NCBI RefSeq assembly: GCF_021869535.1
Contig: NW_026262712.1
Location: 48,776,884 to 48,840,883, forward strand
Direction: 5' to 3'
Length of the DNA: 64,000 bases
From: Mytilus californianus
Lineage: Eukaryota > Mollusca > Bivalvia > Mytilida > Mytilidae
Shown: piece by piece, positions 45,201 to 56,584 of the stretch
Numbering within the stretch: the stretch's first letter is position 1
Layout of the letters: every line of letters starts with the position of its first letter
Notes under the pieces: model-generated
The model's database searches: none
What the model saw: the letters and a program-made list of their open reading frames with translations, nothing else
What the model was told of the DNA's origin: nothing
Position numbers and translations under genes: made by a program

Positions 45201-48200
45201 AACGGATATTGAGCAAAAAGCTATTTGCAGAGTCTCTTCGTTTTTTTTTTTTTTTTTTTCTTTCATACAATACTTATTATATGTATAAATAGATTTACAA
45301 ACCACTTCACAATCAATTCTGTAAACCTTAATAAAAATCTATTGCAATCTATTCACACCAGAATCCTGCGTTCTTTGAGTTATATGATTATTACTATGTA
45401 AATGTTCCGAGTTTTCCTTGGAAGACTGCACCAATAACCAGTAAGCGGTTAACATAGTACAAAGTTAAGTTTATGACGTGTATAATTCTATTACGCGTAA
45501 ATTATAATACATCTGTAATATCAATAAAACAGTGCTGCTCTTTTAGGAATCAAACTGTACATGTCTACATAATAACAATCGAACAGATCTATATGACTAT
45601 GTTAAGAAGCCGTGCGATGTGGCAACATGTTCCGGAGATCCCTTTGCCTTTTGTGCGGTAGGCGGTAGAATGATCCTGTCTGTTTATCAAAAAGGTAAAT
45701 ATAGAGATTAAGGGAATCAAACCGTGGTGGAAATTTAATAATATTGATATACTAACATGTAAACCCAATACGTACATAACCACTTTAAGTAATAGTAAAA
45801 GTTCAATGATAAGTTAATATTGATATTAAAAGACCTCCGAACAAAAAGGGATGTTCAGATCCCCGAGCCCGAAGGGCGAGGAGATTTAAACAGGCCTTTT
45901 TGTGAGGAGGTCTTTTAATGTCAATATTAACTTAATCATTGAACTTTTACTGACTTACAAACCGTCAAAAACATAAGAAAAGTACACAAAAAGCACTTGC
46001 AGAAACCTAATTCCCCTGAATTGGACGAGTCTAAAGATGTTCAACTTAATTGATAGTTAAACAGTACTCAGACTGATATGTACAATTAACAGTTACCAAA
46101 TTGCAATGGAAACGGACCGATAAAATGGCAGTACATCATTTAGTTATTTATTCATTATAAATTTGTTAGCATTAAAATAACACCAAATGATAGTTTTACA
46201 AACTTAGGGGGTAAATTCATATTTTTGAATCCAACTTTTCGAAATAACGATTTCTTATTTAATAAATGAGGCAATCAAAACCCTATACAGACCTCATTTA
46301 TAACTGACCAATGAATATTCTACACAACAACGTCTTGTTATATATATTTGATGTTTTTAATCTGTCAGTAATCATGAAATAGATTCGTAAAGACCAGATC
46401 TTAGAAAACAGTAAGTAAATTCTTTCGACAATTAACTTTTTAAACTGCTTGTTTCAGAATTACTAATCGAACAGACCTAGATGTATAAGGCCCTTCACAA
46501 TATTCATCCGGTAAACGTTCATTTTGTTTTTGATTCTGTAATTTGCCAACACTACGTTACATGCGAATGCAAAATAATTAGTGTTGTCTGTTCAGTCCAA
46601 TTAATTAATGGATCTTGCTTTTTTTGTTTTTTTTTTTTGAATAAAAACTAATATTATGCATGCAAACTTCATTGAAAAAAATCGTATTAAAAAACCTAAT
46701 TGTAACATATATAGCATTAACAAGGTTTCACTGGTCAGATCAAAACGTGTTGAGTTGAGATATTTTCGCAAGTTCAATGTATTATATAAAAACAAACTCT
46801 TAAACTTACTTTAAATAAAGCTAATACTAACAATGACCACTGCCCTTTCCTCGATCTTGATATCTATATCATTAACGGAAAGCTTAATACTAAAATATAT
46901 GATAAAAGAGATGATTTTTCATTTCCTATCGTTAATTATCCATTTTTAGATGGTGACGTTCCCTTGTCACCATCTTACGGTGTTTATATATCTCAACTTG
47001 TACGATTCGCTCGTGTATGTAACAATGTTTTAGATTTTAACGAGAGAAATGTATGTATTACTGAAAAATTATTACACCAGGGTTTTCGATATCACAAACT
47101 AGTCAAAACATTTACTAAATTTTATCATCGGTATAAGGACATCATTCGTAAATATAGCTCAACATGCAGACTTCTTATACGTTCAGGTATTTCACATCCA
47201 ATTTTTTATGGAAATATTCTTTATAAAGCACAAAAATGTCAGTATTCACCTCTGAAACTAACAAAACCTTTAAATAGACTTATTAAGAAGGGATATAGTT
47301 ACGATACTGTTGTCAGGTCATTAAAGATTGCATATTTTGGCGTTGATATTGATTCACTTATAGGGTCTTTGCATCTGCACTAAACACATTTATTTAAAAA
47401 CCAGTTGTTGGCATGACACGGGTTATGTTCTTCTCATATATGTTATGATGGTATGATACTAAACCCCTAACGGGAAGGATTGTGCCTGATATTCATATGA
47501 TGAAGACATAATCTTTCAATTAGTTTAATTGAAGTCTGGAGCTGGCATGTCAGTTAACTGCTAGTAGTCTGTTGTTATTTATGTATTATTGTCATTTTGT
47601 TTATTTTCTTTGGTTACATCTTCTGACATCAGACTCGGACTTCTCTTGAACTGAATTTTAATGTGCGTATTGTTATGCGTTTACTTTTCTACATTGGCTA
47701 GAGGTATAGGGGGAGGGTTGAGATCTCATAAACATGTTTAACCCCGCCGCATTTTTGCGCCTGTCCCAAGTCAGGAGCCTCTAGCCTTTGTTAGTCTTGT
47801 ATTATTTTTAATTTTAGTTTCTTGTGTACAATTTGGAGTTTAGTATGGCGTTCATTATCACTGAACTAGTATATATATTTGTTTAGGGGCCAGCTGAAGG
47901 ACGCCTCCGGGTGCGGGAATTTCTCGCTGCATTGAAGACCTGTTGGTGGCCTTCTGCTGTTGTCTGTTCTGTGGTCGGGTTGTTGTCTCTTTGACACATT
48001 CCCCATTTCCATTCTCAATTTTATCTTTTATGCTAGTCGTCCGTTATTCCCTTTTCTTGTCTAAATGAAGCAAAAACACCTGAAAAAAACTTTACCTATC
48101 TTAGTTTTACCCTTGCCTGACAAAAAATCATATGTTATAAATCGTATTAAAACATTAGATAAGAAGCATAGTAAAAAGTATTTAAAACTTTTTTATAAGC

Positions 48201-51200
48201 AGTCAGTAATGTAATAAATTGAAGAGAAAAAAAAACCCAAAAACATAAAAATTTAAATGGAAATTGTACATTATAGAATTTTACAAGATCTAGTCTTTGT
48301 GTGCTAGGTACATGGAACAATTTATGAAGTTGATTGATTTTTGTTTACTTTACGTCCAGTGGCAAATATTTCATGCATGTTCATCACTATAACAAATAGA
48401 TTTAAATAAAATGGGTAGGTCGTGCAATAGGAGGTCAACAGTGAGGTTGGACGTGAAACTTTAAAATGCCACTGGAAAATGAGGGTATATTGAATAAGAA
48501 CAAAAATTTTGACTTGCAACAGCTGGCCACATTCGGACCACTCAAATAACTGGTGCAAGAGTTTTTAATTTGCCGAGAGCGTTGATCCATGAAATCTTCT
48601 CTGAAGTCGATCATCGATGTTTACGTGTAGTTTGAAATATCATTTTACGCATCCAATTTAGGTTAGATACTTTTAGCTCGCTTTAGTAACTGTGAGAATT
48701 CTGTGAAACTGATTTTGTTTATTGTACTTGATTTATTTTGGTATGATAGTCTGTACTACCGCTCTCCTGGTTGGTCTCGTGTGAGGGTGTTCGCCTCGAG
48801 AGCGGGAGGTCGTTTGTTCGAATCCCGACCGGACCAAACAAAGACGTTAAAACTGGTATTTGGTATCTCAACGCTAAACACCTGGCATCATAGAGTAAGA
48901 GCACAGACTGGTCGGCTCAGAGTCGGAAATGTGTCCGGGTCGTGTGACTTTTCTTACTGCGAACTAATATCTTGTAAAATTACACGTTAAAAAAAAACCG
49001 ACTCAGCGTGTCAGTCTAGTAAAAGGCGGGGTTAATACTCATATCATATTAACATGCTAGCGTCCTGAATATTCATTTTATTTGCCGCTGGTCGTCATCA
49101 ATTATCATCATTAATTTACCATTATATTATACAGTGAAGTGTTTTTCTTCTACTGGTTTATAGTACAACTTCTTAAATTTTTCACCGATCAAAATTAAAA
49201 TTGGGCAGGTGAAATTTTTTAACCAAACACTTCTTGTGATTGTTGGAATACCTTTGACGGTAAATAATATTAAATCAAATGTGCCTTTTGGGATATATAA
49301 TATTTGACGGTAAATATTATTGAATTAACTCCGTATAACTATTATTTAGTCATGGAGCGGTTTTGAGCTTTTTATTCTGTATACGCATCTTTCTATAAAA
49401 ACTGAATGTTGAATCTTAATGTTTTGATTTGTCTGTGTCTTTGGGTTGCTGTCGCATTAATGTATACCTTTATATCCTTTTATTCAAAACAAAATGATTC
49501 ACTTGGGTATAGAGATATTGACATGTCTGGACCTCTCCCGTCCCCAAGTATACCCTTGTCTTGGGTGCGTTCGTTTGGCTTATCGGATATATAAATGCGC
49601 AGCTTTGTCTGATCGAAATAGGAATGTATTTCCGATGACTGGTGTAGTGGGAATTTCACGCTATCTATACGTTAAAAACATTAGAGGGAAATACGATCTA
49701 CGCACGAGTTGAATGCTTGAAATGTGTAAACAACAAGAAAGATTGGCTAAATCTTTTCAAATAAGTCGCATGGCTGATTTTAACACATTTTTTGCCACTT
49801 TTGCCAGGACAATTGTAAATGAAAAACATTTAACAAAACCGATTAGCAAGACAATATCTAAAAAGAAAATAAATGAAACGCTCAAAATAAGTTGAATCCT
49901 TATATAAATTAATGTCAACATTTGTTTTATCCATTTTTGCTTTTATGTCAACTATTATACCAGTCTGAGATATAAATACTTTAAACAGCAAATGTTGTCA
50001 CCTAGACGAGACAGTCGTCATTGTACGCTGCAATATAAGAGTAATTGTCACTCAATGAAGATTGTTTTTCTGTTCTGATCCCCTCTCCTATTAGTTTTGC
50101 TGGAAATGATACAATGTAACCTCTGATGTGTACTACGACAACGTTTTTTAATGTTAAAAAAAAAGATTAAATGCAAAGAGAAAAATGATGGAAGAAATGC
50201 TAAGATTTACGCTTAAAAATGCAAATGTAAATAAAATTGAAATAAATAAAATTAGGAAAACTGTAAGAGACAATTATCAACTGAAGACAAATGATTATAC
50301 ATCACTAAATGAAGCTGGTAAATTAATTGCTCCATTAATGTAAAGTGGCAAATATGTCATGCATATTCACGACGAGTGGATCAACCTGGGCCAAATGATT
50401 ACAATTTTAGAGTGGCACTTTTTACAATAAGGTAGAGCGTTCCATTGAGGCAAACGTATGCCGTAATAGAATACAGTTGAACCATGGTCGAAGTCGTAAG
50501 TTAAGCTATTAGCCCTCCTTCCCTTTTTTTTCCACGGTAGACGAATGTCAAAAACAAAACGTCATGAATTTACAATCAATAACGGCCACTATAAGTAAAT
50601 GAGATATATGAATTTTTTTATAAACAAATTCCTATTGCAGCCAACATATCCCGGTTCGAGACAGGTTAGTATTTCCACTAAAATACCGTTTGATTATTGA
50701 CCGGAGATATTAAAGCAACCAAAAGCACGTTGAATCAAAAAAAATGTAAATTATGGTATTTTGCTTGGTGTTTTCCCGATCCTATTTCGGACCCCCTGAT
50801 TTTAAGAGGGCGTATCTAATTAGTCATGCCCGATTAACTTTTAGTAAATTGAACCTCAACTTAAAGACCTATACACCGGGTAAATAAGTTCGAGGTACAA
50901 TAAGTAGACAATAGAAAACCTTTGTGAAATGAGATCGTCCCAGGTCTCTTAGATAATTATTTTGCGTTGAATAACAATAAAAAATGCTTTAGCAGGTTTG
51001 TAACATAGTTAAAAGACTCGCACCTTTCCGAAAGGCCAATGCCGAAGTTTTCAAGAATTATGCAAATGACTTTTTTTTTGGCAAACTAATCAATCTCTGT
51101 CATTGAGTATATATGTTTATGACAATAAAATTGGTTCACAATAATAAAGTATCATCAATTAGCAAATCGAGTTATGGGCATACAAACGTAACAAAATTTT

Positions 51201-54200
51201 GGGGGTTCAAATTGCTCTATCTTTAATTTTATTGGAACTATTGGAACTGTATAATGTACTACTAAAATGTATATATGAATATACTTAAGTAAATGCAGGA
51301 TGTATTGCACATCAAGAAGTAACAACAAAAAAGACCCACATAGGAAAATATTGGGTTTTTTTCTTCTTCTATTTTTCTTTACATGATAACTAACAACTAA
51401 GATTTTATACTGTATCTTGCTATGTTCTCTATTCTAATTTATGTTGTGTAATTTTTTTAATTTTTTTATTAGTCGTTTTTTTTTACTAAAATTTTTTTTA
51501 TGTAATGTTCCTTTCTGCATTGTTGTTATAGAGGGGCCTCGGTGGCCGAGTGGTCTAAGTAGTTACTACTGTAATCACTAGCCAGTCAACACTGAGGTTG
51601 TGAGTTCGAACCCCGCTCGTGCGGGTGCACTCGACTCCAATCCTAATTGACTAGGAATGTCAGTTTTCCTATCGAAGGTCGGTGGTTTTCTCCGGGCACT
51701 CCGGCTTCCTCCACCAAAAAAAAACTGGCCGCCACGAAATAGCTCAAAAGCGGTGCTTAAAAGTGGCGTTAAAACACAAAAAATCAAAATCAAATCAATT
51801 GTTGTTATAGATAAATTATGTCATTGAATCAATCATCTTTTTGAGAATAAGCGTAATGTTCAAATATTTAAGTCATAGGTAAGTGATGTTTCTGCTACAT
51901 TTACATGGATGTGAAGTTGGCTGTTTAAATGTGAATATATCTTCTACTTTTCACTCAGTGGTCACTTGATTGACGAACACTAACTACCTACTAATAAAAA
52001 TAGACATTAATTTTTCATTCAACTAGACAGTTGTAACCCATTTAAGGTATTATATATTGCAATCATTAATCTCGGAAGGTAAAGTTACAACTGAATAAGA
52101 GCCTATTTTAAGTGCGTTAATTTTGGTCATATTTCATTGTATCTTATACTTATACCGTATTTAGCATACTATTGGGAAATTCCCTATATTTGATACTAAA
52201 TTCAGTGCATTTTGGTGGGGAAAATGAAACAATGAGTTTTACAAAACAAAAAATTACATTGTGTAAAACCCATTATCGTCGCAGCTGCTACAGATTTAAC
52301 TTAGGTCATATTGACTGGTCTATACCTCAGGTCTTACGAATAAACCGGACGTTGAACATCTCAATAAACTATTAGAACTGCTAGAAAATTATAACCTTCA
52401 GCAAATAGTTAATACACCAACTAGAAAAAAAGAATATTAGACTTAATCCTAGTTAAAAATCCAACAACAATCAATAAAGTAAATACACTTCCCCCACTAG
52501 GACTAAGCGACCATGACATTGTCTACACAGAAACAGACACTTGGCTACGTAAAGTAAGACAACATCCAAGAAAAATCCTTAAATACGATAAGGCAAACTG
52601 GGAAAATATAGAAGCAGATCTACATAACACATTTTAAGAGCTTACTGATATAAATAATAACACCAAAAGTACTATAATTAAAATGTGGGATTTATCTAAA
52701 AACAACATCACAAAATCAATAGATACAATATCCCACACAAAATGTAAACATATAAACATCGCCTTCCCACAACAAACTCAGAAAAATGATTAATAAAAAG
52801 AACAAATTGTACTCCAAAATGAGAAAGGACAAAAAGCATATTTAGAAATATAAAAACACTAAAACAACAAGTCCAACAAAAACAGATATGTGCCTATTGT
52901 ACATATATAGAAAAAAAGATACTTGACCTTCAAACAAATGACCCTGACCAAAGTTACAACAATCAATCAAAACCAAAGAAACTTTTTTCTTATATAAAAT
53001 CAATTAGAGCTGACAAAAGTTGAGTTGCTACCCTAAAAAAAGAGGGCCAGTTAATAAATGATACCAAACACAAGGCCAACATATTAAACGAACAAGTCCA
53101 ATCCGTTTTCACCACCGAAACAGAAAATAATATACATGATAAAGGGACGAGTCCCCATCCAGTCATACCATCACTCGCAATCACTACACCTGGCATACAG
53201 AAACTTTTACACAATATCAATCCACACAAAGCCAGTGGCCCAGACAACATCAGCGGCAGAATACTAAATCAACTTTAAAGCATAACAGCACCAATCCTCA
53301 CAATCATTTTCCAGAAATCACTTACAACTGGCTGTATACCATCTGACTGGAAACATGCAAATGTCGCACCAGCATACAAAAAGGTGAAAAATACAAGGCA
53401 GTTAATAACAGACCAATCTCTCTCACTTGTATCAGTTGTAAACTATAGTAGTAGTAGTGTATATTACAAGAGCCTTTATTGTGTTTAATCAGCATCTTCA
53501 TAATTTACCAGTAAGTCTTAGAGTTCGAAGCATCATCTAATATTGTATTTTTCTAACTATTATCTTTCGATTATTTTTTCATATCATTCGCTGGGTGTTT
53601 TTTTATCTCTGTAATGTGCTTCCTCATTATGTAAAGTAGGACTTGCATACAATTTAAGTACTGCACAGATTAGATTAACTCGGCAGAATGAAGTTACGAT
53701 TCTAACAAAGAGTACTAGTAATTGTTTCATTGCTAATATATTCTTTTCATTTTCTTCAGTTATCATTGATACCAATCCTAAATACAAAAAGGACAACATC
53801 GGAAACTGTTTGGAATATAAAAAAAGTAATGGGAATTTCAAAGCAAATAAATGTTCAACAAAATTGTATCCAATATGTTTCAATGGTAAGTGCAAACATG
53901 TTATAATTACATTATGCTTATCTTTTGAATATCGTTTTCTCTGTGATTACATGTATTCGTTAGCCTACCATTCAATGATCTTCAGATCCATCTATCTGGT
54001 GGCATACATGTCATGACCATACCATAAACGTGTCTGTGGGTGTTGTTGTTTTGTTGGGGATTGTTAGTTGCCCTACCATTCAATGATCTTTAGATCCTTC
54101 TGTTATGGTAGCATACATGCCATGACCATGTTATAAATGTGTGTGTGGATCTTCCGGAAGTGTGTGTGTGTGGGAGGGGGGGAGGAGGTAAGTGTTCGTG

Positions 54201-54868
54201 TTCGTTGGCCTACCATTCAATGATCTTTAGATCCATTCATTTTGATAGCATACACGTCATGACCATGTCAAAAGTGGGGGTGGTGGTATGGCTTAGTGCG
54301 GCTGTGTGTGGGGGGGAGGAGTGTGCGTTAGTGTGGGTCGATGGGTGTGGGTTGGAATTGAGGGGTTTGTGTTAGCGTGTGGGACAACATACCTGTATTC
54401 AGACTTTTAACAATTCCTTTGTAAAGCTTACTTATTCCATTTCGAAAATCTATGTTCAATAACCTAAGCGGCAAAGAATATTGAACAGATGTCTTGTCGA
54501 TGATAAAAAAGACAATTCAAAGTCATATTATATTATTTACTACAAACTACGATAATTAACATTTTAGTCAAATGAAATAGAAAAGTGGCGCATAGACATT
54601 CATTGTTAATTTCAAACTTATTTTGTGTTGACTGTGTTTTGTTTCTGCACTTTACATTATCAATTTTATTGTTAGATTAATGCATTTTCAGATAAGGAAA
54701 ACATTTTGAAAATAGGAAATAAAACTGAATCTAACTGGAAAGATGCCTTTAACAACTGTCCATTCCAGTACCTGGCTAGCTATAGAACAGTAGTAGCCAA
54801 AGGCAGTGCATTTCATCGCGATGCAACATTTTGGCTTTCTAATACAAGGCGATGGCAACGAATAAAGG
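42158..54868 (+). CDS. Gene C: secreted/surface receptor with WSC inside a CTLD (3' incomplete)
   Basis: Exons 42,158-42,224, 42,514-42,675, 44,828-44,946, 45,547-45,694, 53,760-53,885 and 54,692-54,868. All have GT/AG borders and compatible phases (1,1,0,1,1,1). Product: signal peptide, CTLD first half, complete eight-cysteine WSC domain, CTLD second half, and first half of a second CTLD. The last exon has a clean donor, but no downstream exon was found up to 64,000, so the remainder (second CTLD half, and by analogy with gene A membrane helix and tail) should lie beyond the window. WSC domains are putative carbohydrate-binding modules, and CTLDs bind sugars or proteins. No calcium-site EPN/WND is seen. 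Intron 4 (8 kb) is filled with mobile elements. Confidence 0.8.
42514..42675 (+). CDS. Gene C exon 2: CTLD first half
   Basis: 162 nt, phase 1 to phase 1, acceptor atattag, donor gtaaga. Reads STNEEYEWFEAKNKCTLLTN, then FSAKYLPWVEYL. WFEAKNKC is the W..A...C signature of the first CTLD helix. The final YLG, completed by exon 3, forms the start of the WSC domain. Confidence 0.75.
44152..44380. mobile_element. MITE interrupted by M1 module in gene C intron 2
   Basis: MITE-like 'gttgcaaataagtcatgcat' at the left and 'attgccactggaaaaa' at the right enclose an M1 tail (44,205-44,305, 'gagagttgtctcattggcac'). Confidence 0.5.
44464..44612 (+). repeat. Tandem repeat (~37 bp x 4) in gene C intron 2
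   Basis: Four units of 'attccgactgaacgtggctg' plus 'cttatttatac', slightly diverged. The unit resembles R4b at 35,826 ('ttccgactggacgtggctgt'). Confidence 0.85.
44828..44946 (+). CDS. Gene C exon 3: WSC domain, first part
   Basis: 119 nt, phase 1 to phase 0, acceptor gtctag, donor gtaatt. With the previous exon it reads YLGCFEFRDVERFYGL, then QECIVYCNGSQFFGLQ: the YLGCF start, CxxxC pair and F.GLQ turn of a WSC domain. Confidence 0.8.
45239..45260. repeat. Poly-T run in gene C intron 3
   Basis: About 20 T residues. Confidence 0.9.
45547..45694 (+). CDS. Gene C exon 4: WSC domain, second part
   Basis: 148 nt, phase 0 to phase 1, acceptor cttttag, donor gtaaat. Reads ESNCTCLHNNNRTDLYDY, then KKPCDVATCSGDPFAFCAVG and GRMILSVYQK. 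CxC, C...C.G and C..GG..LSVY complete the eight cysteines and the SVY end of a canonical WSC domain. Confidence 0.85.
45788..45955. repeat. Long terminal hairpin of E4 copy 2
   Basis: Same ~60-bp arms as copy 1 but a larger loop, with 'gatccccgagcccgaagggc' then 'gaggagattt', itself able to form a small GC-rich hairpin. Confidence 0.85.
46802..48023 (+). mobile_element. 5'-truncated RT retroelement inserted into E4 copy 2
   Basis: Compared with the uninterrupted site in E4 copy 1 (26,190-26,210), 1,222 bp are inserted between TCTT at 46,798-46,801 and TCTT at 48,024-48,027, a 4-bp target duplication. The frame from 46,804 to 47,383 is intact: NTNNDHCPFLDLDIYIING, KRDDFSFPIVNYPFLDGD, PSYGVYISQLVRFARVC, HKLVKTFTKFYHRYKDI, ending SLHLH and a stop. 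The catalytic core was lost by 5' truncation. The 3' tail ends 'cccatttccattctcaattt'. Same subfamily as 55,274-56,490. Confidence 0.9.
48355..48476. mobile_element. Small MITE inside E4 copy 2
   Basis: tccagtggca / tgccactgga ends; copy of 26,530-26,653. Confidence 0.6.
48755..49000 (+). repeat. tRNA-derived SINE inside E4 copy 2
   Basis: Copy of 26,930-27,172; box-B-like 'gtttgttcgaatcccgacc' at about 48,810. Confidence 0.75.
51004..51530. other. Gene C intron 4, nothing recognised
   Basis: AT-rich, with T-rich runs near 51,360 and 51,450-51,500. Confidence 0.4.
51533..51795 (+). repeat. tRNA-derived SINE with conserved metazoan core
   Basis: Head 'gcctcggtggccgagtggtc' (box A, tRNA-Leu/Ser-like) and 'ttgtgagttcgaaccccgc' (box B). 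Core 'ggtggttttctccgggcact' then 'ccggcttcctccacc' resembles a SINE domain shared by many invertebrates (I recall the name Nin-DC but cannot verify it). Body 'aactggccgccacgaaatag'; tail of 'aatcaaaatcaaatcaa'. Not a functional tRNA gene. Confidence 0.85.
51796..52170. other. Gene C intron 4, nothing recognised
   Basis: AT-rich sequence between the SINE and the LINE relic. Confidence 0.4.
52280..53446 (+). pseudogene. Jockey/CR1-type LINE relic (endonuclease end plus RT start)
   Basis: Frames give FNLGHIDWSIPQV, ILLENYN-like text, NTPTRKKRILDLILVKNPT and GLSDHDIVYTE: the end of an apurinic endonuclease. After many frameshifts follow INPHKASGPDNISGRILNQL, IFQKSLTTGCIPSDWKHANV and NNRPISLTCISCK, the first RT motifs. 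It stops abruptly before the catalytic FxDD. 5'- and 3'-truncated and dead. Confidence 0.85.
53760..53885 (+). CDS. Gene C exon 5: CTLD second half
   Basis: 126 nt, phase 1 to phase 1, acceptor cttcag, donor gtaagt. Reads KDNIGNCLEYKKSNGNFKAN, then KCSTKLYPICF. NC ... KC ... PIC are cysteines 2, 3 and 4 of a CTLD; cysteine 1 lies in exon 2, on the far side of the WSC exons. Homologous to gene A 8,199-8,315. Confidence 0.75.
53955..54290 (+). repeat. Tandem repeat (~3 units) in gene C intron 5
   Basis: Units marked by 'cctaccattcaatgatctt' at about 53,963, 54,071 and 54,209, each with 'cata(c)atgtcatgaccat'. Spacers are GT-rich and end in a GGGGAGG-rich run near 54,165-54,320. Confidence 0.8.
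54692..54868 (+). CDS. Gene C exon 6: second CTLD, first half
   Basis: 177 nt, phase 1 to phase 1, acceptor tttcag, donor gtaagc. Reads KIGNKTESNWKDAFNNCPFQ, then AFHRDATFWLSNTRRWQRI. The W......C helix signature and FWL.NTRRW correspond to gene A 8,713-8,871. Confidence 0.75.
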
Positions 54869-55270
54869 GTAAGCAAATGAAGAAAGCATACATTACAGGT
54901 CTACAATTGGTTTGGTTCTAGATTATTTTCCTTACAAACGTAGGATATTATTTTATACTTAACAATCAATTAATATACCGTTACATGAACTTTGTTTCAC
55001 TGGTTGCCACGTTAAAATAGAACTAGTTTCATAGGATCTAAGTTGGTTAGTTGTAGTTATATATTGCTTCGTCGTCGCATGGTTTGATTAGGTATAGCCA
55101 TGTCACAGTTACCTGTCTAATGTTACGTTGTGTCGATTGGAGAGAAAAACATATTCTTTTTTTTTTCACAACATATTGCACTATCGCTATTACCAATTTA
55201 CTTCACTAGTCTATCATTCTAGTGAAAGGTCACTGTTTGTTAATACCAAAAATCCAGGTTTGACCTCTAT
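54869..55270. other. Gene C intron 6, nothing recognised
   Basis: AT-rich sequence before the RT relic. Confidence 0.4.
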
Positions 55271-55273
55271 TAA

Positions 55274-56490
55274 TAAAATTGAGAATGGAAATGGGGAATG
55301 TGTCAAAGAAACAACCACCAGACCAAAGAGCATAAAACAGCCGAAGGCCACAAATGGGTCTTCAACACAGCGAGAAAATCCCGCACCCGGAGGCGGGCTT
55401 CAGCTGTCCCCTAAACAAAAATATGTACTAGTTCAGTGAAAATGGACGTCATACTAAACTCCAAAACATATAAATGAACTAAAATTAAAAATCATACAAG
55501 ACTAACAAAAGGTAGAGGCTCCTGACTTGGGACAGGCGCAAAAATGCGGCGGGGTTAAACATGTTTTGTGAGATATCAACCCTCCACCTATACCTTTAGC
55601 CAATGTAGAAAAAACAAACACACAGCAATACGCACAGTAAAACTCAGTTTAAAAGAAGTCCGAGTCCGATGTCAGAATAGAATTGAAAGATTATGTCTTC
55701 ATCATATGAAAATCAAGCACAATCCTTCCCGTAAGTGGTTTAGTATCATACCATCATGAAATATAAGAGAATAACATAACCCATATTATGCCTACAACTG
55801 GTTTTAGAATAAATGTGTTTATTTCCAAAGCAAAGACCCTATGAATGAATCAATATTATTACCAAAATGTGCCATCTTTAATGACCTGACAACAGTTTCG
55901 TAACTATATCCTTTCTGAATAAGTCTGTTTAAAGGTTTGGTTATCTTTTGAGGTGAATGCCGACATATTTGTGCTTTGTAAAGAATATTACCATAAAAGA
56001 TTGGATGTGAAATACCTGAACGTATATTTAAGATGTCTGCATGTTGATTTATATTTTTGAATGATGTCCTTGTACCGATGATAAAATTTAGTAAATGTTT
56101 TGACTAGTTTGTGATATCGAAAACCCTGGTGTAATAATTTTTCCGTAATACAGAGATTTCTTTCGTTAAAATCAAATACGTTGTTACATACACGAGCGAA
56201 TCGAACAAGTTGAGATATATAAACACCATAAGATGGTGACAAGGGAACGTCACCATCTAAAAATTGATAATTAACAATAGGAAATGAAAAATCATCTCTT
56301 TTATCACAAATTTTGGTATTAAGATTCCCGTTAAAGATATAGATATCAAGATCTAGAAAAGGGCAGTGTTCATTGTTAGTATTACCTTTATTTAAAGTCA
56401 GTTCAGCAGGATAACTCTCTTTAGTGTACATACTGAAGTCGTCATTATTGAGAGCCAAGCATCATTGTAATCGATATTAGTTACAGTCAC
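55274..56490 (-). pseudogene. RT retroelement relic, same subfamily as 46,802
   Basis: On the minus strand, frame 56,458-55,988 reads LNNDDFSMYTKESYPAELTL, HCPFLDLDIYIFNGNLNTK, KRDDFSFPIVNYQFLDGD and PSYGVYISQLVRFARVC. It then breaks near 56,030; the C-terminal YGNI/RSLK part continues in other frames to about 55,850. The 3' tail ends at 55,274 ('ccattctcaatttta' on the minus strand). The 5' end reaches just past the YLDD-equivalent position. Confidence 0.85.
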
Positions 56491-56584
56491 ATATGAATTA
56501 TCTCATTATCAACCATGCAATCAATAAATACATATGTATAAAAATACTCTTTCAGAAATTAATGATATACTTATTTTTATATTT

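Larger units (their letters stand above)
45788..51003 (+). mobile_element. ~4-kb element E4, copy 2 (with RT insertion), in gene C intron 4
   Basis: Nearly identical to 25,226-29,118. Differences: a 1,222-bp RT insertion at 46,802-48,023, a longer loop in the left hairpin, a 13-bp insert near 50,131 and a ~38-bp segment near 50,665 absent from copy 1. It begins 93 bases after the WSC exon's donor. Confidence 0.85.

Noticed and set aside
25226-51003. Segmental duplication of the receptor locus
   Set aside because: The near-identical blocks have unrelated flanks and contain no receptor exon, so a mobile element fits better.
52990-53250. 86-codon minus-strand frame
   Set aside because: Antisense shadow of the LINE reverse transcriptase relic.
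55128-55439. 103-codon plus-strand frame
   Set aside because: Antisense to the 3' tail of the RT element at 55,274-56,490.
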